A stretch of 7,902 nucleotides of DNA from Pseudomonas sp. (GTDB taxonomy: Bacteria; Pseudomonadota; Gammaproteobacteria; Pseudomonadales; Pseudomonadaceae), in NCBI GenBank assembly GCA_029239415.1, contig JAQZAY010000171.1, positions 1-7,902 on the forward strand. The letters run 5' to 3'. Positions 1 through 7,528 of this stretch are shown here, piece after piece. The translations under genes and the position numbers were made by a program. A model generated the notes under the pieces. It was not told the DNA's origin, ran no database searches, and worked only from the letters and a program-made list of their open reading frames with translations. Numbering within the stretch: position 1 is the stretch's first letter; every line of letters starts with the position of its first letter.

Positions 1-1
1 G

Positions 2-1729
<1,728 letters not shown>

Positions 1730-1733
1730 TGAC

Positions 1734-1759
1734 AAACCCCGGCCCAGGCCGGGGTTTTT
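1734..1759 (+). terminator. Rho-independent terminator of rpoD
   Basis: A perfect inverted repeat lies 4 nt after the first rpoD stop. AAACCCCGGC (1734-1743) pairs with GCCGGGGTTT (1748-1757) around a CCAG loop, and the stem runs into a TTTTT tract (1755-1759). The GC-rich stem followed by T residues is a canonical intrinsic terminator. It should separate rpoD transcription from rmcA, so rmcA needs its own promoter in about 1760-1830. Confidence 0.93.
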
Positions 1760-1826
1760 CTTGCATGATGAAAAAGTGCCATTAGTGTCCCGATAAGCCT
1801 CCCTGCTCGCAGGATGCCCGTCTACA

Positions 1827-1850
1827 CTCGAATCAGTCCAACTGATCGAG
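1827..1850 (+). promoter_or_regulatory. Leader hairpin / dyad overlapping the rmcA ribosome binding site
   Basis: CTCG (1827-1830), a bulged A (1831) and ATCAGT (1832-1837) pair with ACTGAT (1841-1846) and CGAG (1847-1850) around a CCA loop, giving a 10-bp stem. The 3' arm includes GAG of the rmcA Shine-Dalgarno GAGAGG (1848-1853), which lies 5 nt before the ATG at 1859. In RNA this could partly hide the ribosome binding site. In DNA, the core ATCAGT-N3-ACTGAT could be an operator. No convincing -35/-10 pair was found between the rpoD terminator and this dyad, so whether it lies within the transcript is unknown. The complementarity is directly visible; the function is inferred. Confidence 0.5.
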
Positions 1851-1858
1851 AGGCCGCT

Positions 1859-4800
1859 ATGCCCCTGATGCCGGCCCTTCTGTTGCTGCTCCTGATGGCA
1901 TGGAACACAACCGCCGGCGCGCTTACCCTGACCGATGAGGAACAAGCCTGGCTCAGCGCCCACCCCCAGCTGCGCCTGGGCGTTGACGCTGCCTGGCCCC
2001 CTTTCGAGTATCGGGACCAGGAGGGGCGCTACCAGGGACTGGCCGCCGACTACATCGCATTGATTCAGGATCGTCTTGGCGTCACCGTCGAGCCGGTCTC
2101 GTCCACCAATTGGACGCAAGTTCTCGACCACGCCCGGCACAACGGCCTGGAAGTGCTCCCTGGCATCATGTCGACGCCGGAGCGCCAGGGCTACCTGTCG
2201 TTTACCCGCCCTTACCTCGATTTTCCGATCGTCATCCTGACTCGCGACCGCGGGCCGCAACCGCGCACGCTCAAGGACCTGCAGGGCCTGAGGATTGCCG
2301 TGGTGGAAAACTACGCGCCCCACGAGCTGCTGCGCACCCACCACGCGTACCTGGACCTGGCCCCCCTGCCCAATGTGAGCGCCGCGCTCCAGGCACTGGC
2401 CACCGGGGAGGTGGATGCCATGGTGGGCGATCTCGCCTCATGTGTCTGGAGCTTGCGTGAGCTCAAGCTCGACGGCTTGCATGTCAGTGGTGAAACGCCC
2501 TATCGCTACCAGCTCGCCATGGCGGTTCCGCGCGAGCAAAGGGTCCTGGCCGGCCTGCTCGACAAGGCGCTGGCCGACCTGACCCCGAGCGAAGTCGGCG
2601 CCATTCGCGAACGCTGGGTTGGCAACGCGCTCGACCAGCGCAATTTCTGGCACAACCTGTTGGTCTATGGCTTGCCCGCGATGCTCGTGCTGGTGGCGAT
2701 CCTCGGCGCCATGATCCGCATCAACCGGCGGCTGAGCTCGGAGATTTCAAGACGCATTACCCTGGAGCAGGAGCTTCGCAGCAGCGAATACCATTACCGC
2801 AGCCTGGTCGAAAGCCTCTCGGCCATCGCCTGGGAAGCCGACGCCAACGACTTCACCTACAGCTATGTCTCGCCCCATGCAGAGGCCCTGCTCGGCTACC
2901 CGCTCAGCGAATGGCTCAAGCCTGGCTTCTGGCGCAGCATCCTGCACCCCGAGGACGCGCTGTGGGTCCAGGCCTACTGCGACAGCGAGACGGCGGCCGG
3001 TCGCGACCACAGCCTCGACTACCGGGTGATCTGCGCCGAGGGGCGCAGCCTCTGGGTACGCAACATCGTCAGCATGATCGAGCATGGCCACAAGTCGGTG
3101 ATGCGCGGCCTGATGATCGACATCAGCGAAACCAAGCGTACCGAGGACGCCCTGCGCCTGTCGGAGCAGAAGTTTGCCTCGGTGTTCCAGCAGTGCCCCG
3201 ACATCCTGGTCATCGCCCGCCACAGCGACGGTTGCCTGCTCGAGGTCAACGAGGCGTTCGAGGAGCAGATCGGCCTGCAGGCGGCCGAGGTACTGGGACG
3301 CACCTCCACCGAGCTCGGCCTCTGGGGTGTGGCCGGGAGTGGCCCGGCGGTGCTCGAGCGCCTGCAGCAGGGCAGGATCCGCAACCTCGAAATGACCTTC
3401 AGGCGCAGCAACGGCCAGATATTCACGGGCCTGACGTCTGCCGAGACCTTCGAACTCGACAGCACGCTGGCCCTGGTGGTGGCCGTGCGTGATATCAGCC
3501 AGCTCAAGGAGACCCAGGAACAGCTGCAGATCTCGGAAGAGAAGTTCGCCAAGGCATTCCATGCCTCTCCCGACGGCTTGCTGCTGTCGCGCCAGAGCGA
3601 TGGCTTGCTGATCGAGGTCAATGAAGGCTTCTGCCGCCTCACCGGCTACGACCTGAACCCGAGCATGGACCAGACATCGATGGACCTGGGGATCTGGGTC
3701 GACCTCAACGAGCGCAAGCGCCTGGTCGACCTGCTCCAGCGCGATGGCTTCGTGCGTGACTTCAGCTGCCATATCCGCCGCAGCGACGGCCAGATCCGCT
3801 TGTGCGAACTGTCGGCGCGGCCACTGCCGATCTCCGGCGTCGACTGCATGCTGACCATGGCCCGCGACATCACCGAGCGCCACCTGATGCAGGAAAAACT
3901 GCAACTGGCCGCCACTGTCTTCGAGAACACCGCCGAGGGCGTGCTGATCACCGACACCGACCAGCGCATCAGCGCGGTCAACCGCGCCTTCAGCGAGATC
4001 ACTGGCTACAGCGAGGCAGAGGCCCTGGGCCAGACACCTCGCCTGCTGGCCTCGGGACAGCACGACAGTGCCTTCTACGCCGCCCTGTGGCACCAGCTGA
4101 CCGCCGAAGGCCACTGGCAAGGTGAAATCTACAACCGGCGCAAGAACGGCGAGCTCTATCCCGGCTGGCTGACCATCAGCGCAGTGCGTAACACCGAGCG
4201 GGAAATCACCCACTTCGTAGCGGTCTTTGCCGATATCTCCAGCCTCAAGCATGCCCAGGCCAAGCTCGACTACCAGGCTCATCACGACCCCCTGACCGGC
4301 CTGCCCAACCGCACCCTGTTCGAAAACCGCCTGCAAGCCGCGTTGGCCTGCGCACAGGTTTCCAATCGCCAGGGCGCCGTGCTGTTCCTCGACCTGGACC
4401 GCTTCAAGCACATCAACGACAGCCTCGGCCATCCGGTGGGCGACCTGTTGCTCAAGGGCATTGCCCAGCGCCTGAAGGACCAGGTGCGCGACGTGGATAC
4501 CGTGGCCCGCCTGGGAGGCGATGAATTCATCATCCTGTTGCCCGGCCTGCACAAGGCCAGTGATGCCAGCGCCATCGCCAACAAGCTGCTGACCTGCTTC
4601 ACCGCGCCTTTCCAGGCGGGCGAGCACGAGTTCTTCACCAGTGCCAGTATCGGCATCAGCCTCTATCCACAGGATGGCAGCGATGTCGCGTCGCTGATCC
4701 GCAACGCCGACGCCGCCATGTACCGCTCCAAGGCCAAGGGGCGCAACCGGGTCGAGGCCTACACCCGCGACCTCACGGCCCAGGCCAGCGAACGGGTCGC

Positions 4801-5602
4801 GCTGGAGCACGAGCTGCGCCGGGCCATCGAGCGCAACGAGCTGAGCCTGTGCTACCAGCCCAAGTTCAGCCTCAAGACCCAGAGCCTGGTCGGTGCCGAG
4901 GCCTTGATCCGCTGGACCCACCCGACCTTCGGCGAAGTCCCGCCGGAACATTTCATCCACCTGGCCGAAGAGAACGGCACCATCCTGCAGATCGGCGACT
5001 GGGTGCTCGAGCAGGCCTGCCGGCAGATGTACAGCTGGCAGAAGACCTACGAGACTTTCGGCCCTCTGTCGATCAACCTGGCCGGCGCCCAGTTGCGCCA
5101 GCCCAACCTGGCCAGGCGCATCGAACACCTGCTCAAGTCGTATCAGCTCAACCCTGGCGACCTGCAGCTGGAGATCACCGAGAACTTCATCATGAACCAG
5201 GCCGAGGAAGCCCTGGCGATCCTGCACCAGCTCAAGCAACTGGGCGTGCAACTGGCCATCGACGACTTCGGCACCGGTTATTCGTCGCTCAGCTATCTCA
5301 AGCGCCTGCCGCTGGATATCCTCAAGATCGATCAATCCTTCATCCGCGGCCTGCCCGACGACCCCAACGACGCTGCCATCGCCCGCGCCATCATCGCCCT
5401 TGGCCGCAGCATGCAATTGACCGTCATCGCCGAAGGGGTAGAGAACCACGCGCAGCAGGCCTTTCTGGCCGCCGAGGGCTGCGAGCAGATCCAGGGATAC
5501 ATCGTCAGCCTGCCGCTGCGCCCCGAGGAGTTCGCCGCTACGTTTTTACGCATAGCACTTTCCGATCTTTCGGATAGCACCATATCGAAACCCTCGCTAT
5601 AA
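1859..5602 (+). CDS. rmcA: RmcA-type redox/nutrient-sensing c-di-GMP regulator: periplasmic SBP domain, TM, four PAS, GGDEF, EAL
   Basis: Predicted inner-membrane c-di-GMP enzyme of 1247 aa, orthologous by architecture and position to P. aeruginosa RmcA (PA0575, about 1245 aa, next to rpoD), a phosphodiesterase affecting biofilm. Order: signal peptide (1-21, likely cut after AGA); periplasmic type-3 solute-binding domain (about 22-263); TM segment (about 266-286); four PAS domains (about 312-425, 438-545, 562-672, 683-795); GGDEF (about 810-970); EAL (about 978-1225). GGDEF is intact at 886-890, with an inhibitory-site RxxD (RDVD, 877-880) five residues ahead. The EAL domain is catalytically complete by eye: EAL 1014-1016, N1073, E1105, DDFGTG from 1135, K1156, E1192. 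The fourth PAS has W753 and N759 in a NifL-like flavin-binding arrangement. The start at 1859 is chosen over the ATG at 1814 because GAGAGG lies 5 nt upstream, the length fits the family and hydrophobic residues begin at once. The annotated activity is inferred from RmcA. Confidence 0.92.
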   Translation: MPLMPALLLLLLMAWNTTAGALTLTDEEQAWLSAHPQLRLGVDAAWPPFEYRDQEGRYQGLAADYIALIQDRLGVTVEPVSSTNWTQVLDHARHNGLEVLPGIMSTPERQGYLSFTRPYLDFPIVILTRDRGPQPRTLKDLQGLRIAVVENYAPHELLRTHHAYLDLAPLPNVSAALQALATGEVDAMVGDLASCVWSLRELKLDGLHVSGETPYRYQLAMAVPREQRVLAGLLDKALADLTPSEVGAIRERWVGNALDQRNFWHNLLVYGLPAMLVLVAILGAMIRINRRLSSEISRRITLEQELRSSEYHYRSLVESLSAIAWEADANDFTYSYVSPHAEALLGYPLSEWLKPGFWRSILHPEDALWVQAYCDSETAAGRDHSLDYRVICAEGRSLWVRNIVSMIEHGHKSVMRGLMIDISETKRTEDALRLSEQKFASVFQQCPDILVIARHSDGCLLEVNEAFEEQIGLQAAEVLGRTSTELGLWGVAGSGPAVLERLQQGRIRNLEMTFRRSNGQIFTGLTSAETFELDSTLALVVAVRDISQLKETQEQLQISEEKFAKAFHASPDGLLLSRQSDGLLIEVNEGFCRLTGYDLNPSMDQTSMDLGIWVDLNERKRLVDLLQRDGFVRDFSCHIRRSDGQIRLCELSARPLPISGVDCMLTMARDITERHLMQEKLQLAATVFENTAEGVLITDTDQRISAVNRAFSEITGYSEAEALGQTPRLLASGQHDSAFYAALWHQLTAEGHWQGEIYNRRKNGELYPGWLTISAVRNTEREITHFVAVFADISSLKHAQAKLDYQAHHDPLTGLPNRTLFENRLQAALACAQVSNRQGAVLFLDLDRFKHINDSLGHPVGDLLLKGIAQRLKDQVRDVDTVARLGGDEFIILLPGLHKASDASAIANKLLTCFTAPFQAGEHEFFTSASIGISLYPQDGSDVASLIRNADAAMYRSKAKGRNRVEAYTRDLTAQASERVALEHELRRAIERNELSLCYQPKFSLKTQSLVGAEALIRWTHPTFGEVPPEHFIHLAEENGTILQIGDWVLEQACRQMYSWQKTYETFGPLSINLAGAQLRQPNLARRIEHLLKSYQLNPGDLQLEITENFIMNQAEEALAILHQLKQLGVQLAIDDFGTGYSSLSYLKRLPLDILKIDQSFIRGLPDDPNDAAIARAIIALGRSMQLTVIAEGVENHAQQAFLAAEGCEQIQGYIVSLPLRPEEFAATFLRIALSDLSDSTISKPSL

Positions 5603-5603
5603 T
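5598..5603 (+). promoter_or_regulatory. -10 box of tRNA promoter, overlapping the rmcA stop codon
   Basis: A perfect TATAAT (5598-5603) shares bases with the rmcA TAA stop (5600-5602). It is followed by a G/C-rich discriminator (CCGGCC, 5604-5609) typical of stringently controlled stable-RNA promoters. Initiation near 5610 would leave a leader of about 9 nt before the tRNA 5' end at 5619. The -35 region is poor: only ATAGCA (5574-5579, 18-bp spacer) or TAGCAC (5575-5580, 17-bp spacer) is available. An AT-rich stretch (TTTTTA, 5543-5548) lies upstream. The -10 and its position are directly visible; promoter activity is inferred. Confidence 0.7.
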
Positions 5604-5618
5604 CCGGCCTCCTTCTGG

Positions 5619-5695
5619 GGGCCTATAGCTCAGTCGGTTAGAGCAGAGGACTCATAATCCTTTGGTCCACGGTTCGAGTCCGTGTGGGCCCACCA
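5619..5695 (+). tRNA. tRNA with CAU anticodon, probably tRNA-Ile2 (lysidine-modified, decodes AUA)
   Basis: A complete 77-nt cloverleaf. The acceptor stem GGGCCTA (5619-5625) pairs with TGGGCCC (5685-5691), the discriminator is A5692, and CCA is encoded at 5693-5695. The D-stem is GCTC (5628-5631)/GAGC (5641-5644) with GG at 5636-5637. The anticodon stem is 5646-5650/5658-5662 with loop CTCATAA, so the anticodon CAT is at 5653-5655. The T-stem is CACGG/CCGTG with loop TTCGAGT. CAU could mean elongator Met or Ile2. The C4-G69 and C5-G68 acceptor pairs match those TilS uses to recognise E. coli tRNA-Ile2 and differ from E. coli elongator tRNA-Met, so Ile2 is preferred. It is not an initiator: the G1-C72 pair is formed. 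It lies 16 bp after rmcA with its own -10 box upstream and a terminator downstream. Confidence 0.95.
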
Positions 5696-5701
5696 TCTTC
5701 G

Positions 5702-5725
5702 AAGCCGCGCATTGCGCGGCTTTTT
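5702..5725 (+). terminator. Rho-independent terminator after the tRNA
   Basis: AAGCCGCGC (5702-5710) pairs perfectly with GCGCGGCTT (5714-5722) around an ATT loop, followed by a T tract (5721-5725). It begins 7 nt after the tRNA CCA end. As no terminator lies between rmcA and the tRNA, it probably ends both the tRNA transcript and any rmcA read-through, and isolates the davBA operon. Confidence 0.92.
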
Positions 5726-5784
5726 CATATCTGCAAGAAAAAATCCGGCCAGACCAGCCCTCCCCCTCTGCCCAAGCCTTCTCC

Positions 5785-5790
5785 TATACT
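5785..5790 (+). promoter_or_regulatory. Possible -10 box for the davBA operon
   Basis: TATACT in the 105-bp gap between the tRNA terminator and davB matches the sigma-70 -10 consensus at five of six positions. It would give a leader of about 35 nt. The -35 region at normal spacing is C-rich (about 5761-5768) and shows no consensus, so if real this promoter would be weak or need an activator, as expected for an inducible catabolic operon. Low-confidence call from sequence alone. Confidence 0.35.
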
Positions 5791-5800
5791 CATGCTCCGC

Positions 5801-5824
5801 CTGCGCGCAGCCCCTTGGCCAAGG
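5801..5824 (+). promoter_or_regulatory. Two adjacent palindromes in the davB leader, the second overlapping the SD
   Basis: The perfect 10-bp palindrome CTGCGCGCAG (5801-5810) is followed 2 bp later by the perfect 12-bp palindrome CCTTGGCCAAGG (5813-5824). The last four bases of the second form the start of the davB Shine-Dalgarno AAGGAG (5821-5826). They could be an operator just downstream of the candidate -10, or weak RNA hairpins that partly mask the SD. Either could also be chance in GC-rich DNA. Confidence 0.35.
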
Positions 5825-5830
5825 AGATTC

Positions 5831-7513
5831 ATGAACAAGAACAATCGCCACCCCGCTGACGGCAAGCCCCCTGTCACCATGTTCGGCCCGGACTTTCCCT
5901 TCGCTTTCGACCAATGGCTGGAGCACCCGGCCGGCCTGGGCAGCCTCCCGGCCGAGCGCCTCGGCGAAGAGGTGGCGATCGTCGGCGCCGGCATCGCCGG
6001 ACTGGTTGCGGCCTACGAGCTGATGAAGCTGGGCCTCAAGCCGGTCGTCTACGAGGCTTCGAAGCTCGGCGGACGCCTGCGCTCGCAGGCCTTCAACGGC
6101 ACCGATGGCATCGTCGCGGAACTGGGCGGCATGCGCTTCCCGGTGTCGTCCACCGCCTTCTATCACTATGTCGACAAGCTGGGTCTGGAGACACGGCCCT
6201 TTCCCAACCCGTTGACCTCGGCCTCGCCCAGTACCGTGATCGACCTGGAAGGCCAGACCTGGTACGCCGAGACCCCTGCCGACCTGCCCGCGCTGTTCGC
6301 CGAAGTGGCCAACGCCTGGGCCGATGCGCTGGAAGATCGCGTCCAGTTCAGCGACCTCCAGCAGGCCATCCGCGAACGCGACGTGCCACGCCTCAAGGCC
6401 CTGTGGGACACCCTGGTGCCGCTGTGGGACGACCGCACCTTCTACGATTTCATCGCGACCTCCAAGGCGTTCGCCAAGCTGAGCTTCCTGCACCGCGAGG
6501 TGTTCGGCCAGGTAGGCTTCGGCACCGGCGGCTGGGACTCGGACTTTCCGAACTCGATGCTGGAGATCCTGCGCGTGGTCCTGACCAACTGCGACGAGCA
6601 CCAGCACCTGGTGGTCGGCGGTGTCGAGCAGGTGCCCCAGGGGATCTGGCGCCACGCGCCGCAACGCTGCGTCCACTGGCCGGTGGGCACCAGCCTCAGC
6701 TCGCTGCACAACGGCGCGCCGCGCCCCGGGGTCAAGGCGATCGCCCGCGCGGCCGATGGCCGCCTGGCGGTCACCGACAACTGGGGTGACACCCGCCACT
6801 ACGCCGCCGTGCTGACCACCTGCCAGAGCTGGCTGCTGACCACCCAGATCGAGTGCGACGAGGCGCTGTTCTCGCAGAAGCTCTGGATGGCCCTGGACCG
6901 CACGCGCTACATGCAGTCCTCGAAGACCTTCGTCATGGTCGACCGGCCGTTCTGGAAGGACAAGGACCCGGAAACCGGCCGCGACCTGATGAGCATGACC
7001 CTCACCGACCGCCTGACCCGTGGCACCTATCTGTTCGACAACGGCGACAACAAGCCAGGGGTGATCTGCCTGTCGTACTCGTGGATGAGCGATGCCTTGA
7101 AAATGCTCCCGCACCCGGTCGAGAAGCGCGTCAAGCTGGCGCTCGATGCACTGAAGAAGATCTACCCGAAGCTGGATATCGCCGGGCATATCATCGGCGA
7201 CCCGATCACCGTGTCGTGGGAGGCCGACCCGTACTTTCTCGGCGCGTTCAAGGGCGCGCTACCGGGGCACTATCGCTACAACCAGCGCATGTACGCGCAC
7301 TTCATGCAGCAGGACATGCCAGCCGAGCAGCGCGGCATCTTCATGGCCGGCGATGACGTGTCGTGGACGCCTGCGTGGGTCGAAGGCGCAGTGCAGACGT
7401 CGCTCAACGCAGTGTGGGGTATCATCAACCACCTGGGCGGGCGTTCCCACCCGGACAACCCTGGCCCGGGCGACGTATTCGACGAGATCGGCCCGGTCGC
7501 CCTGGCCGACTGA
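5831..7513 (+). CDS. davB: L-lysine 2-monooxygenase (FAD-dependent), DavB
   Basis: Cytoplasmic flavoprotein that oxidatively decarboxylates L-lysine with O2 to 5-aminovaleramide, CO2 and water: first step of the aminovalerate lysine pathway. 560 aa, the full length known for P. putida DavB, which it closely resembles. It has the amine-oxidase fold: an N-terminal dinucleotide motif GAGIAG (52-57), the ribose-binding acid E75 in VVYEA, the GGR motif (80-82), and the C-terminal FAD motif AGDDVSW (506-512) leading to W516-V-E-G. D238 and C254 occur at the positions I recall as active-site residues of the Pseudomonas lysine oxidase/monooxygenase. The ATG at 5831 is chosen because AAGGAG lies 4 nt upstream; the open frame continues upstream into the tRNA without meaning. 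davA follows after 15 nt. Some databases label this family tryptophan 2-monooxygenase (IaaM); the davA neighbour argues for lysine. Confidence 0.95.
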   Translation: MNKNNRHPADGKPPVTMFGPDFPFAFDQWLEHPAGLGSLPAERLGEEVAIVGAGIAGLVAAYELMKLGLKPVVYEASKLGGRLRSQAFNGTDGIVAELGGMRFPVSSTAFYHYVDKLGLETRPFPNPLTSASPSTVIDLEGQTWYAETPADLPALFAEVANAWADALEDRVQFSDLQQAIRERDVPRLKALWDTLVPLWDDRTFYDFIATSKAFAKLSFLHREVFGQVGFGTGGWDSDFPNSMLEILRVVLTNCDEHQHLVVGGVEQVPQGIWRHAPQRCVHWPVGTSLSSLHNGAPRPGVKAIARAADGRLAVTDNWGDTRHYAAVLTTCQSWLLTTQIECDEALFSQKLWMALDRTRYMQSSKTFVMVDRPFWKDKDPETGRDLMSMTLTDRLTRGTYLFDNGDNKPGVICLSYSWMSDALKMLPHPVEKRVKLALDALKKIYPKLDIAGHIIGDPITVSWEADPYFLGAFKGALPGHYRYNQRMYAHFMQQDMPAEQRGIFMAGDDVSWTPAWVEGAVQTSLNAVWGIINHLGGRSHPDNPGPGDVFDEIGPVALAD

Positions 7514-7528
7514 CCAAGGAGAGCTGCG

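Noticed and set aside
2747..5449. 900-codon open reading frame on the minus strand inside rmcA
   Set aside because: It is aligned codon-for-codon with rmcA. Its stops would require TTA, CTA or TCA in the sense frame, codons that are rare in this GC-rich gene, so the length is a composition effect. The translation is Leu/Gly/Val/Gln/Ala-rich low complexity with no domain.
5670..5695. tRNA 3' end as a phage or island attachment site
   Set aside because: No second copy of the tRNA 3' end and no integrase or phage gene is visible in the window.
5684..5830. Upstream extension of the davB frame to an ATG inside the tRNA 3' end
   Set aside because: The extension covers the tRNA, its terminator and the likely promoter. 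The ATG at 5831 has a good SD and matches the DavB N-terminus.
5630..7189. 519-codon minus-strand frame opposite davB
   Set aside because: Same codon-register effect as in rmcA. It also runs through the tRNA gene, and its product resembles no family I know.
5831..7513. Tryptophan 2-monooxygenase (IaaM) for auxin synthesis
   Set aside because: Same flavoprotein superfamily, but the sequence follows P. putida DavB closely and the next gene is the aminovaleramidase DavA, not an indoleacetamide hydrolase.
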